Source of the DNA: Chelonobacter sp050613185
GTDB lineage: Bacteria; Pseudomonadota; Gammaproteobacteria; Enterobacterales; Pasteurellaceae
Assembly: GCF_050613185.1 (NCBI RefSeq)
Contig: NZ_CP192511.1
Location: 1,922,001-1,986,000 of the forward strand
DNA length: 64,000 nucleotides
Direction of reading: 5' to 3'
Under the pieces are notes generated by a model that saw only the letters and a program-made list of their open reading frames with translations, did no database searches and was not told the origin of the DNA. Positions within the stretch are counted from its first letter, which is position 1. The number at the start of each line of letters is the position of its first letter. Positions 52,395-62,237 of this stretch are shown here, piece after piece. The position numbers and the translations under genes are program-made.

Positions 52395-52739
52395 ATGGCA
52401 CAAGGTTGGTATGAATTAAAAGTGGCAAAAGACGGACAGTTTATGTTTAATCTGAAAGCGGCAAACAGCCAGGTGATCCTGACCAGTGAGCTGTATAAAA
52501 CCCGTGCGGCGGCGGAAAATGGTATTGCCTCTGTACAAAAAAACGGGGCTGACGAAACGGCGTATGAAATTCGGGTGGCGAAAAACGGCAAACCGTATTT
52601 TATTTTGAAAGCGAAGAACCATCAAGAAATCGGTCGCAGTCAATATTACAGTTCGGAAGCCGTTGCTAAAAAAGGGATTGCGTCGGTCGCACGTAATGCG
52701 GCGAGTAGCGTGATTAAGGATAAAACGGCGGAAGAGTAG
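52395..52739 (+). CDS. YegP-like UPF0339/DUF1508 protein, two tandem repeats
   Basis: 114 residues from ATG 52395, preceded by GAGGAAAA. Two copies of the DUF1508 unit are visible: GWYELKVAKDGQFMFNLKA (about 4-22) through KTRAAAENGIASVQKN, and AYEIRVAKNGKPYFILKA (about 53-70) through SSEAVAKKGIASVARN. Each has the aromatic-Gly-aromatic and x-NG-I-A-S-V pattern of the family. The role is unknown. It is monocistronic, with an uptake-signal terminator and an unusual leader palindrome. Confidence 0.88.
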   Translation: MAQGWYELKVAKDGQFMFNLKAANSQVILTSELYKTRAAAENGIASVQKNGADETAYEIRVAKNGKPYFILKAKNHQEIGRSQYYSSEAVAKKGIASVARNAASSVIKDKTAEE

Positions 52740-52759
52740 GTTGTTTTATAGCATATACC

Positions 52760-52797
52760 AAAAGTGCGGTTATGATCGGTGATCTGACCGCACTTTT
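52760..52797. terminator. Uptake-signal terminator after the YegP-like gene
   Basis: AAAAGTGCGGT (52760-52770) pairs with ACCGCACTTTT (52787-52797), followed by TT; it serves two convergent genes. Confidence 0.75.
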
Positions 52798-52816
52798 TTG
52801 TTGCATTTAGTTGCGC

Positions 52817-53329
52817 TTAATACGGCACTTCCAAGCGCCCGCCGTCCAGATATTGGATGTTTTGCGGCAGGGTCAACACTTCGATTTCCGGATTGGGAGA
52901 AAGGAAGAAAATCCGATTATGGCGTGAAATCGCCTCAATCGGGAAGATAAAATCCACGCTACGGGTTTGATTCTGATCCATGCCGGAATTAAACACCACT
53001 TGGAATTCTTTATTAAAAATAATATGCCCTTGATAGGTATACAGCGTCAGCCATTCGATCGAATGGATTGGCTTTTGTGAGGTCACCTTGATTTGGTAGC
53101 GCAGTAGCAAGTTGGTTTCGCTTTGATCGGTCGTTAAAAAATACTCCGGTCCGCTCAGGTTGACGCGTGATTTAAATTCATTCAGTAACGGCGAATTGGG
53201 CGAAGCATAAGACAAAATGGTGTGTTCTGTCGCTTTGCTATTGCCGACATTGATATTGAACAATGCCGAACCGATAATTAAGGCGATCATCGCAATAAAA
53301 ATAGAACCGTATTTAAAGAGTACATTCAT
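52817..53329 (-). CDS. Uncharacterised single-span membrane-anchored protein
   Basis: 170 residues from ATG 53329; the frame is open upstream to TTG 53371 but those codons look non-conserved. I do not recognise the family. One N-terminal hydrophobic segment (about 5-25, GSIFIAMIALIIGSALF) would leave the rest in the periplasm, where a beta-rich sequence (YFLTTDQSETNLLLRYQIKV, IEWLTLYTYQGHIIFNKEF) suggests a compact sandwich. It lies about 80 bp after fbp on the same strand and ends facing the YegP-like gene. Confidence 0.75.
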   Translation of the reverse strand: MNVLFKYGSIFIAMIALIIGSALFNINVGNSKATEHTILSYASPNSPLLNEFKSRVNLSGPEYFLTTDQSETNLLLRYQIKVTSQKPIHSIEWLTLYTYQGHIIFNKEFQVVFNSGMDQNQTRSVDFIFPIEAISRHNRIFFLSPNPEIEVLTLPQNIQYLDGGRLEVPY

Positions 53330-53410
53330 CCTGAGTTTACCTGACAACATAATGTAGAAAGTCAACGGCAATCTACATTATGCCGTAAATTGCGGGGAGA
53401 ACCGCACTTA

Positions 53411-54415
53411 TTACTCTCGGTATTCTGACATAAATTGAGTGGCTTTTTCCACCATATTTTTTGAACCGACAAATAACGGAATACGTTGGTGCAACTCGGT
53501 CGGTTCAATATCCAGAATGCGGCGGTAGCCGTCGCTCGCCAATCCGCCGGCTTGTTCGGCTAAAAATGCCATCGGATTGCCTTCGTATAATAAACGCAGT
53601 TTGCCGAGCGGATAATGGGTGGACGTCGGATAGATATAAATGCCGCCTTTCAGCAAATTACGGTGGAAGTCGGACACCAACGAGCCGATATAACGCGAGG
53701 TGTAAGGGCGTTTGGTGCCGTCGTCTTCTTCTTGGCAATATTTCAGGTATTTTTTCACGCCCATCGGGAATTTCAAATAGTTGCCTTCGTTAATCGAGTA
53801 GCAAGTGCCGTTTTGCGGAATTTTGATATTTTCGTGGGAAAGAATAAATACCCCTAACGACGGATCATAGGTGAAGCCGTTGACACCGTTGCCGGTGGTG
53901 TAAACCAGCATGGTGGAGGAGCCGTAAACGATATAGCCGGCGGCAACCTGCTTATGTCCCGGTTGTAAAAAATCCTCCAACGTGACGGGAGTGCCGATTG
54001 GCGAAATACGGCGATAAATCGAGAAAATGGTGCCGACCGCCACATTGACGTCAATATTGGACGAGCCGTCGAGCGGATCGGTGAGGATTACATATTTGGC
54101 ATTGCGGCCGCGTTCGGTATCAAACGCTACGAAGTTTTCTTCCTCTTCCGAGCCGAAACCCGCCACCTCGTCACGGGCAATCAAGGCGGCCTTCATTTTT
54201 TCGTGCGCGAAAGCGTCTAACTTCATCTGTGCTTCGCCTTGCACATTTTCCACGCCGGAGTTGCCGATGATGTCATTGGTCAATCCGGCTTTATTAATGT
54301 CACGATGAATAATTTTTGCCACTAAACGGATAGACGATAAAATGCCACTCAATTCGCCCCTGGCATTCGGATAGTCCGCCTGTTTTTCAACGATAAATTC
54401 GCCTAATGTTTTCAT
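53411..54415 (-). CDS. fbp: Fructose-1,6-bisphosphatase class I
   Basis: 334 residues from ATG 54415, with GGGGGA upstream (the frame is open to 54559 without conserved sequence). It hydrolyses fructose 1,6-bisphosphate in gluconeogenesis. The metal site DPLDGSSNIDVNVAVGTIFSIY, the EEEENFVAF acidic loop, YGSSTMLVYTTGNGVNGF and the C-terminal GKLRLLYEGNPMAFLAEQAGG are standard. It diverges from mpl with about 175 bp between; the gap contains no clear Cra site. Confidence 0.96.
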   Translation of the reverse strand: MKTLGEFIVEKQADYPNARGELSGILSSIRLVAKIIHRDINKAGLTNDIIGNSGVENVQGEAQMKLDAFAHEKMKAALIARDEVAGFGSEEEENFVAFDTERGRNAKYVILTDPLDGSSNIDVNVAVGTIFSIYRRISPIGTPVTLEDFLQPGHKQVAAGYIVYGSSTMLVYTTGNGVNGFTYDPSLGVFILSHENIKIPQNGTCYSINEGNYLKFPMGVKKYLKYCQEEDDGTKRPYTSRYIGSLVSDFHRNLLKGGIYIYPTSTHYPLGKLRLLYEGNPMAFLAEQAGGLASDGYRRILDIEPTELHQRIPLFVGSKNMVEKATQFMSEYRE

Positions 54416-54590
54416 TTTTCCCCCAGTACGATAAATAGAATAATTAAACGGAAACCTGTGATATTTTATTGTATAATCGGCAGGCTTTATGTGGTTGATA
54501 TTATAACAGTCATTTGCGTTGACGTTTGCCGGCAGCGTGCAAGTTGTGATCTCAACCACATTTTAATTGATAAAAGAGCGGTTAACGAAT

Positions 54591-55955
54591 ATGAAACAAC
54601 AACATATCCATATTTTGGGGATTTGTGGCACCTTTATGGGCGGCGTGGCGATTATTGCGCGCCAAATGGGATATAACGTCACGGGATCGGACGTCAATGT
54701 CTATCCGCCGATGAGCACGTTTTTGCAAAAGAGCGGGATTGAGATTATCCCGAATTACGATCCGGCGCAGCTTAATCCGCAACCGGATATGGTGATCATA
54801 GGCAATGCGATGAAGCGCGGCAATCCGTGTGTGGAATATGTGTTGGATCACGCCATTCCTTATACTTCCGGCCCGCAATGGCTGCATGACAATTTATTGC
54901 GTCGGCGCAAAGTATTGGCGGTGTCCGGCACGCACGGCAAAACCACCACCAGCAGCATTTTGGCATGGATTTTAGCCGATAACGGCTTGAATCCCGGCTT
55001 TTTAATCGGCGGCGTAACCGGCAATTTCGCCACCTCGGCGCAATTGGGCGACAGTCCGTATTTTGTGATTGAAGCGGATGAGTACGATACGGCATTTTTT
55101 GACAAGCGTTCCAAGTTTGTGCATTACAACCCGAATACCTTGATTATTAACAATATCGGTTTTGATCATGCGGATATTTTCGATGATCTGGCGGCGATTC
55201 AGCGTCAATTCCACCATATGATTCGGATTATTCCGCAATCGGGCTTGGTGTTGTCGGCACAAGACGATGTCACGGTCAAACAGACGTTGGACATGGGCTG
55301 TTGGAGCGAACAGCAATTCTTAGGCGAAAACGAAGAGTGGTTTGCACAAAAAATTTCGCAAGACAGCAGCCATTTTGCCGTTTACCACCAGCGGCAAAAA
55401 GCGGCGGAAGTGGCATGGGAGGTGTTTGGCGAGCATAACATGCACAATGCGTTAATGGCGATTGCCGCAGCATACCGTGCCGGCGTGCCGGTTGAACAGG
55501 CTTGTGCTTCGTTGGCGACATTTATCAACACCAATCGTCGCTTGGAAGTGAAAGGGAAAGTGAAAGACATCACCGTATATGATGATTTTGCCCACCATCC
55601 GGCGGAAATTAGCGCAACCATTTCGGCCTTGCGTGATCGCGTCGGCGGCGCGAAACGGATTTTGGCGGTGTTAGAGCCGCGTTCCAATACCATGAAAATG
55701 GGCTTGCATAAAAATGAATTGGCGGCGTCATTGGTGAAGTCGGATTATGTCTTTTTGTTGCAGCCGGACAATATTCCGTGGGAAGTGGCGGAAATTGCCG
55801 AGAAATCGACCGTGCCGACGAAGTGGAGCGGCAATATCGAGTTGTTGATCGAGCTGATTGCGGCTGAAGCGCAAGCCGGTGATCATATTTTAATTATGAG
55901 CAACGGCAGTTTTGACGGTATTCACCAAAAGTTACTCGATAAGTTAGCGGCTTAA
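54591..55955 (+). CDS. mpl: Murein tripeptide ligase Mpl
   Basis: 454 residues from ATG 54591 (TTG 54567 would add eight). Mpl recycles L-Ala-D-Glu-meso-Dap by joining it to UDP-MurNAc. It is a Mur-ligase relative: N-terminal HIHILGICGTFMGGVAIIA, ATP loop VSGTHGKTTTSSILAWIL near residue 115, EADEYDTAFFDKRSKF and the C-terminal VYDDFAHHPAEISATI. The protein is intact. A CRP-like palindrome begins 20 bp after the stop. Confidence 0.96.
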   Translation: MKQQHIHILGICGTFMGGVAIIARQMGYNVTGSDVNVYPPMSTFLQKSGIEIIPNYDPAQLNPQPDMVIIGNAMKRGNPCVEYVLDHAIPYTSGPQWLHDNLLRRRKVLAVSGTHGKTTTSSILAWILADNGLNPGFLIGGVTGNFATSAQLGDSPYFVIEADEYDTAFFDKRSKFVHYNPNTLIINNIGFDHADIFDDLAAIQRQFHHMIRIIPQSGLVLSAQDDVTVKQTLDMGCWSEQQFLGENEEWFAQKISQDSSHFAVYHQRQKAAEVAWEVFGEHNMHNALMAIAAAYRAGVPVEQACASLATFINTNRRLEVKGKVKDITVYDDFAHHPAEISATISALRDRVGGAKRILAVLEPRSNTMKMGLHKNELAASLVKSDYVFLLQPDNIPWEVAEIAEKSTVPTKWSGNIELLIELIAAEAQAGDHILIMSNGSFDGIHQKLLDKLAA

Positions 55956-55975
55956 ATTAGAAAAAGTAATGGTAA

Positions 55976-56018
55976 TAATGTGACCTTTTTCACATTATCG
56001 GAATTAAAACGCTATATT
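55976..56018 (+). promoter_or_regulatory. CRP-like site upstream of the cold-shock gene
   Basis: TAATGTGA-CCTTTT-TCACATTA (55976-55997) is a perfect 8-bp-arm palindrome with a full 10/10 CRP core. A -10-like TATATT follows at 56013-56018, close to class II spacing. This leaves a leader of about 155 nt before the cold-shock ATG. It could instead be a hairpin at the end of mpl, but has no T-run. Confidence 0.55.
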
Positions 56019-56179
56019 TTTGAAATATCGAAAATAAAACGTGTAATTTCTAGTTTATGTTGGTACTATTCTACCGCTCTTTGAGTAGCACAAGATTTAC
56101 CATGTCATGAAAATCAAATCTGGTTTGGTTGTAGTGTTGTAAGGTAAGATTTTTTTAATTATTTATTTAGGATGTAGCA

Positions 56180-56389
56180 ATGTCTCAAGCAAAAGGAACC
56201 GTAAAATGGTTTAACGAAACTAAAGGTTTTGGTTTTTTACAAGTTGAAGGTGGCGAAGACGTATTCGTACACTTCTCGGCAATCCAAAGCGAAGGTTTCC
56301 GCACATTAAAAGAAGGCCAAGCTGTGCTTTTCAATATTGTTGATGATCAACGTGGTAAAAAAGCTGAGAATGTAACTGTCGTTGCTTAA
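56180..56389 (+). CDS. Cold-shock domain protein (Csp family)
   Basis: 69 residues, a single OB-fold cold-shock domain. RNP1 is KGFGFL and RNP2 is VFVHFS; the start MSQAKGTVKWFNETKGFGFL is typical of CspA/CspC-type RNA chaperones. Paralogue identity (CspA, C, D or E) is not safe to assign. AGGATGTAGCA precedes the ATG. A long AT-rich leader (from about 56025 if the CRP-type promoter is used) resembles the long leaders of cold-inducible csp messages. Confidence 0.93.
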   Translation: MSQAKGTVKWFNETKGFGFLQVEGGEDVFVHFSAIQSEGFRTLKEGQAVLFNIVDDQRGKKAENVTVVA

Positions 56390-56409
56390 TGAGCTGACTT
56401 ATCGAATTT

Positions 56410-56438
56410 TTAAAAGCTGCCCTTGTGGCGGCTTTTTT
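56410..56438 (+). terminator. Terminator after the cold-shock gene
   Basis: AAAGCTGCC pairs with GGCGGCTTTTTT (one G-T pair) around CTTGT, with the T-run forming part of the stem. Confidence 0.8.
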
Positions 56439-56522
56439 ATTGGCTGTTGTTTCGGCTTGTCGGCGGTGGCAAAGTGCGGTTTACAAATGAAAAAAGCACC
56501 TCGAAAGGTGCTTTTAAGAATC

Positions 56523-56599
<77 letters not shown>

Positions 56600-56838
56600 T
56601 CTGTGAGTGGCGTACTATACGCTTTTTTTAATAGAACGCAAGCCTGTTTTGATAATTTTTTTTCAAGCGTTTAAAAAATCGGCATTGCGCGTGTTTTTGC
56701 GGCAAAACCGCACTTTGTGTGCCGCTTTTTTATTCAAGAAACAAGCGTCATATGCCCTGTATTTTTTAGCCGTTTTTTGCTAAGGTATCCGCCCCTGAGA
56801 TACGGGTTTCTTTCATTACAGAAATATAGACGGATTTT
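56600..56838. other. 239-bp gap between tRNA-fMet and mltA
   Basis: AT-rich, with a T-run, one inverted uptake signal near 56708 and a short dyad GTATCCGCCCCTGAGATAC near 56789. It must hold the promoters of the divergent tRNA and mltA, but I could not single out either with confidence. Confidence 0.4.
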
Positions 56839-57936
56839 ATGAAATTTAATTTTAAACTCGGTGTAGTGACAGCCACAGTGGTATTCTTATCAGCTTGCGG
56901 ATCATCGCCGACGCAAACCGGTAATGCTTATAACGAACGTGCGGAACGTGAAAAGCTAGGTGCGGTTTACCAAGGACGCAGCTATGTCAGCCCGAACCAA
57001 TATTTGTTTCCTGTTTCTCAGGTGGCGAATAAAAGCGGTGTGATCAATCAAGGGGATTTTTTAACCCAATTATCCGAAGTGCGGTCTTATTCGAGTAATT
57101 TGGTCAACCGCCATGCGGGCACTTACGGCAAAATCACCAATTGGGTGCTTTCCGGCGGGGATGTGAATCAATTAACCGATTTCGGCTTGAATTTAAAACA
57201 GCTCAGTGGTGAAGACGGCTATCAAAACGTGCTAATGACCGGTTACTATATCCCGGTTTTTCATGGTAGCGCGACTAAGAACAGCCGGTATCAACATCCG
57301 GTTTATGCTTTGCCGAAAAACAAACGTTATAGTCGTGCCGAGATCTATAACGGCGCTTTGAACGGGCAAGGCTTAGAACTGGCTTACAGCACCATGTACG
57401 ATGTGTTTGCGATGGGGGTGCAGGGCAGTGGTTTTATGGATATGGGCAACGGTAAGCTGACCCATTTCGCCTATGGCGGGCAAAACGGGCATCAGTACAC
57501 CGCCGTCGGGCGTTTATTGGTGGAAGACGGGGAGATCCCGAAAGAAAAAATGTCGATGCAGGCGATCAAAGAATGGGGGGAACGCAATCCGTCCCGCTTT
57601 CAAGCGTTGTTGGAACGCAATGCCTCTTATATCTATTTTAAAGTCGATCTGACCGATAAACCGAAAGGCGCGGCCGGAGTACCACTGATCGGTTTATCCT
57701 CAATTGCAGTGGACAAAAACATTATTCCGCTCGGCAGCATTGTGTTGGTCGAAATGCCACGGCTTGACAGTCAGGGCAATTGGACGGGACAGCATGATTT
57801 GCGCCTGGTGGTGGCGCTTGACGTTGGCGGTGCGATTAAGGGACAACACTTCGATCTCTATCAAGGTATCGGCGATAAAGCCGGTCAAACCGCCGGATTT
57901 TTGAAACACTATGGCCGCGCTTGGGTATTGAATTAA
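56839..57936 (+). CDS. mltA: Membrane-bound lytic murein transglycosylase A
   Basis: 365 residues. MltA cleaves glycan strands to 1,6-anhydro ends from the outer membrane. Lipobox FLSAC with Cys20. The MltA insert domain covers about 100-255 (LMTGYYIPVFHGS) and the 3D barrel domain about 270-360, where the catalytic Asp lies in VVALDVGGAIKGQHFDLYQG. It is 6 bp before tcdA; the mltA-tcdA-znuA order is kept in Haemophilus. Confidence 0.95.
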   Translation: MKFNFKLGVVTATVVFLSACGSSPTQTGNAYNERAEREKLGAVYQGRSYVSPNQYLFPVSQVANKSGVINQGDFLTQLSEVRSYSSNLVNRHAGTYGKITNWVLSGGDVNQLTDFGLNLKQLSGEDGYQNVLMTGYYIPVFHGSATKNSRYQHPVYALPKNKRYSRAEIYNGALNGQGLELAYSTMYDVFAMGVQGSGFMDMGNGKLTHFAYGGQNGHQYTAVGRLLVEDGEIPKEKMSMQAIKEWGERNPSRFQALLERNASYIYFKVDLTDKPKGAAGVPLIGLSSIAVDKNIIPLGSIVLVEMPRLDSQGNWTGQHDLRLVVALDVGGAIKGQHFDLYQGIGDKAGQTAGFLKHYGRAWVLN

Positions 57937-57942
57937 CAACAC

Positions 57943-58734
57943 ATGGAACGAATTGATAATTACGAGCGCCGTTTTGGCGGCATTGGGCGTTTATACGGAC
58001 AAGCTGAACTGGCACGTTTACAGGCGGCACATATTTGCGTGGTCGGGATCGGCGGGGTCGGTTCGTGGGCGGTGGAAGCGCTGGCGCGCAGCGGGGTCGG
58101 CAAACTGACCTTGATTGATATGGACGATATTTGCGTGACCAATGTCAATCGCCAAATCCATGCGTTAAGCGATAATATCGGCGCATTAAAAACCGACACC
58201 ATGCAAGCGCGGATCACCCAAATCAATCCGCAATGTCAGGTGACGGTGATTGACGATTTTTTGACGCAGGAAAATCTATCGCACTATATCAGCAGCGAAT
58301 TCGATTATGTGATTGACGCAATCGACAGTGTGAAAGTCAAAGCCGCACTGATTGCTTATTGCAAACGCCATAAAATCAAATTGATTACCACCGGCGGCGC
58401 AGGCGGGCAAACCGATCCGACCCAAATTCAAATTGCCGATCTAAGCCGTACTGTTCAAGATCCGCTGGCGGCAAAAGTGCGGTCGCTGTTGCGTAAAACG
58501 TACAATTTCACTCAAAATCCAAAACGAAAATTCGGGGTCGATTGCGTGTTTTCGACCCAACCGCTCATCTTTCCCAAAGTGGAAGGTGATTGCCACGTCT
58601 CCGCCAGCATGAATTGTGCCAACGGATTCGGCGCGGCAACGATGGTGACGGCGACCTTCGGGTTTTTTGCTGTTGCCAGAGTGCTGGAAAAGCTGTTACG
58701 GCAACCGGCAAACCAATCGGGGATAATCCCCTAA
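57943..58734 (+). CDS. tcdA: tRNA threonylcarbamoyladenosine dehydratase TcdA (CsdL)
   Basis: 263 residues. TcdA uses ATP to cyclise t6A37 in ANN-decoding tRNAs to ct6A. It is an E1-like enzyme: VVGIGGVGSWAVEALARSGV is the nucleotide loop, followed by TLIDMDDICVTNVNRQIHA with the Asp and Arg of the E1 fold, YVIDAIDSVKVKAALI, and a C-terminal FGAATMVTATFGFFA membrane-interacting-like helix. The start is 6 bp past mltA with a weak ribosome site, so coupling is likely. Confidence 0.95.
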   Translation: MERIDNYERRFGGIGRLYGQAELARLQAAHICVVGIGGVGSWAVEALARSGVGKLTLIDMDDICVTNVNRQIHALSDNIGALKTDTMQARITQINPQCQVTVIDDFLTQENLSHYISSEFDYVIDAIDSVKVKAALIAYCKRHKIKLITTGGAGGQTDPTQIQIADLSRTVQDPLAAKVRSLLRKTYNFTQNPKRKFGVDCVFSTQPLIFPKVEGDCHVSASMNCANGFGAATMVTATFGFFAVARVLEKLLRQPANQSGIIP

Positions 58735-58752
58735 TCTTAACAAGGAAAAAGC

Positions 58753-59853
<1,101 letters not shown>

Positions 59854-59883
59854 AGTAAACTTTTTTCAGGTTTGAATGGTCTA

Positions 59884-59916
59884 ACACCTTGCATTGTGCA
59901 AGGTGTTTTTGTTTTT
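59884..59916 (+). terminator. Terminator after znuA
   Basis: ACACCTTGCA-TTG-TGCAAGGTGT is a perfect 10-bp stem with TTTTGTTTTT after it. Confidence 0.9.
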
Positions 59917-59956
59917 ATGAATGAATTTATTGGCTGGATTATTACCGGGAACAGAC

Positions 59957-61924
59957 ATGAAAAATAACATTATCGCGTTAATCACCACGTTTGCTTTGAG
60001 TTCCCCGCTGTTAGCGAATGGTTTATCACTCGAACAGCAGCGCGAGATTTACCGCAAAGCGGAAAGTTTATTGCCGTTGTCGGCGGAGAAAAAACAGTTT
60101 GCATTGGTGGATAAATTAATCGAACAATTGCCCGATTATCCGCTGCTGCCATACCTGCAATATCAACGTTTAATCAGTGATAGCGAACAATTGAACGCGG
60201 AAAAGATCCGCCAATTCGCCCTGCAATATCCAGAACTGGCGCAACGGCAGAATCTTGACCGCACTTGGTATCAAACCTTGCAAAAACGGCAGGATTGGCA
60301 AGGGATTTTACAGTTTTCCGCAGTTGCGCCGAACGATCTGATTTCGCGTTGTATCCATTTTTCCGCACAAGCCAGAGCGGCGGAAAACCAAAATGAACCG
60401 GCGCAAACCGCACTTTGGCAAGCGGTCGGCAAGTTGTGGCTAAACGGCGGTTCATTGCCGTCGGCGTGTGATGATATTTTTCATTTATGGCAAACTGCGG
60501 GGCAGCAAAGCGATGATAACGTGCGTGCGCGCGCATTGTTAGCCTTTGAAAAAGGCAGCGACGGCGTATTGCGCCATTTGCGCAATCAAAGCGATGATGT
60601 GGTGTTGACCAACTGGCTGGAAAGCTTGGTGGAATTGCACAGCAATCCGCAAACGCTGAGCTTGTTTGTGCAAACGGCGGCGCTTAATCCGCAAAACCGT
60701 GCGATTGTCAATCAAAGCTTTGCCCGTTATATTCAACGGCAGCATGAAACCCAATTTAATCCTGCGGATCCGTTTGCCGAATATCAACAATGGGGGACGC
60801 GTTTCGGTTTGGATCAAGGCCAATTAAACGGTTGGCGCGCTGCGGTAGTCAGCAAACTGTTTGATTCCGAGAATCCGCAAATTCAGCAATGGCGCGATCA
60901 ACAAGTGCGGTTATTACAGCAAGACAATCTGACCGAACGCCGCATTCGTTTGGCAATTTTGGCGCAGCAGGATCTTGAACCGTGGCTGAATTTATTATCG
61001 ACTAACGGTAAAAACCAACAAGAGTGGCGTTTTTGGCAAGCCTTTAATGATGATAAAAAAGGCAAAACGGCACAGGCGCAGCGGCAATGGCAAGGCTTGG
61101 CAAAGGAGCGCGGATTTTATCCGATGTTGGCAGCGGAACAACTTAAGCTGGATTATAAACCGCACTTTGACATATTAAACCCGACCGAAGCGGAAACGCA
61201 GCTGCAATCCGCCCAACCGGCTTTGCGCCAAATCGACGAATTTTTGGCGATCAACCAATTTGACCAAGCAAAGCAGGCGTGGTTAGCCTTGTTGGCACAA
61301 AGCGATAAAGCACGGCAAATCGCATTGGCAGAGTATGCCAATCAAAAACACTGGTATGAATTCGGCGTGCAAGCGACGATTCAAGCCAAAGCCTGGAGCT
61401 ATCTGGCGCAACGTCTGCCGTTGGCATATCCGCTCTGGTTTGAGCTGAATTTGCAGGGAAAGTGGGTGCCGCAAAGTTTTGCGATGGCGATTGCACGTCA
61501 AGAGAGTGCTTGGGACGTGCGGGCGCAATCACACGCTAACGCGCGCGGTTTAATGCAGTTATTGCCAAGTACGGCGAAGGCCACCGCCGATAAATTCGCG
61601 TTGCCGTATAACAATGAACGCCAGTTGTTTCAGGCTTTTGATAACATTATGCTCGGCACGCAGCATTTGCAGGAACTGGCAGACCGTTTCGGCGAAAACC
61701 GGATTTTTATCGCCGCCGCCTATAATGCCGGCAGCAGTCGTGTCGAGCGGTGGCTGGCGCGATCCGGTGGGCGTTTAAGCATGGCGGAATTTATTGCCAC
61801 CATTCCGTTTTATGAAACGCGCGGTTATGTGCAAAATGTGCTGACCTTTGATTATTATTACCGCATGTTAACGCAGCAACCGTTAATAAAATTCGCCAAA
61901 AGCGAAACTGATCGCTTATACTAG
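59957..61924 (+). CDS. slt: Soluble lytic murein transglycosylase
   Basis: 655 residues from ATG 59957 (GGGA upstream; the frame is open to 59921). Slt70-type periplasmic enzyme: signal peptide about 1-22, a long alpha-superhelical U-domain to about 460, then the goose-lysozyme-like domain with catalytic Glu in AIARQESAWDVRAQSHANAR and GLMQLLPSTAK, and the NAGSSRVERWL motif. Its stop codon lies within the trpR operator-promoter. The slt-trpR-mtgA order is as in Haemophilus. Confidence 0.96.
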   Translation: MKNNIIALITTFALSSPLLANGLSLEQQREIYRKAESLLPLSAEKKQFALVDKLIEQLPDYPLLPYLQYQRLISDSEQLNAEKIRQFALQYPELAQRQNLDRTWYQTLQKRQDWQGILQFSAVAPNDLISRCIHFSAQARAAENQNEPAQTALWQAVGKLWLNGGSLPSACDDIFHLWQTAGQQSDDNVRARALLAFEKGSDGVLRHLRNQSDDVVLTNWLESLVELHSNPQTLSLFVQTAALNPQNRAIVNQSFARYIQRQHETQFNPADPFAEYQQWGTRFGLDQGQLNGWRAAVVSKLFDSENPQIQQWRDQQVRLLQQDNLTERRIRLAILAQQDLEPWLNLLSTNGKNQQEWRFWQAFNDDKKGKTAQAQRQWQGLAKERGFYPMLAAEQLKLDYKPHFDILNPTEAETQLQSAQPALRQIDEFLAINQFDQAKQAWLALLAQSDKARQIALAEYANQKHWYEFGVQATIQAKAWSYLAQRLPLAYPLWFELNLQGKWVPQSFAMAIARQESAWDVRAQSHANARGLMQLLPSTAKATADKFALPYNNERQLFQAFDNIMLGTQHLQELADRFGENRIFIAAAYNAGSSRVERWLARSGGRLSMAEFIATIPFYETRGYVQNVLTFDYYYRMLTQQPLIKFAKSETDRLY

Positions 61925-61933
61925 TGCAATAGT
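61917..61933 (+). promoter_or_regulatory. trpR promoter with overlapping TrpR operator
   Basis: ACTAGTGCAATAGT (61920-61933) matches 11 of 14 bases of the ACTAGTTAACTAGT operator core; the wider ATACTA/TAGTAT arms are perfect. A -10-like TATACT (61917-61922) overlaps it. This is the layout of an autoregulated trpR gene. The -35 is weak. Confidence 0.6.
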
Positions 61934-61952
61934 ATTTTTAGCGGAGGATCAT

Positions 61953-62234
61953 ATGGCGAAGCAAAAACAACAGCAATGGCAGGATTTTATCGAACTGCTG
62001 CGCGCCGCTTTTCGTGACGGACGGGAAGAAGCGCTATTAACGTTATTATTGACGTCTGACGAACGTGACGCGGTTGGATTGCGGGTGAAAATCGTTGATG
62101 CGTTATTGGAGAAGGCGCTGTCGCAACGTGAAATTCAGCAACAACTCAACACTAGCGCCGCCACCATTACGCGCGGCTCGAATATGCTGAAAACCATGCC
62201 CGATGAATTTTTACAATGGTTGCAACAACATTAA
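61953..62234 (+). CDS. trpR: Trp operon repressor TrpR
   Basis: 93 residues, slightly shorter than E. coli TrpR. With bound tryptophan it dimerises on ACTAGT operators. The helical core LLTLLLTSDERDAVGLRVKI and the reading head LSQREIQQQLNTSAATITRGS (helices D-E, about 62-82; the Arg and Thr that bind tryptophan are in place) are conserved. GCGGAGG precedes ATG 61953. Operator-like sites lie before trpR itself and before aroG in this window. Confidence 0.95.
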   Translation: MAKQKQQQWQDFIELLRAAFRDGREEALLTLLLTSDERDAVGLRVKIVDALLEKALSQREIQQQLNTSAATITRGSNMLKTMPDEFLQWLQQH

Positions 62235-62237
62235 GTG

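Noticed and set aside
54416..54590. Cra operator between fbp and mpl
   Set aside because: No sequence close to TGAAACGTTTCA is visible there.
56782..56805. ATCCGCCCCT near mltA, similar to an end of the composite palindromic element
   Set aside because: Only about ten bases match and there is no partner arm; chance cannot be excluded.
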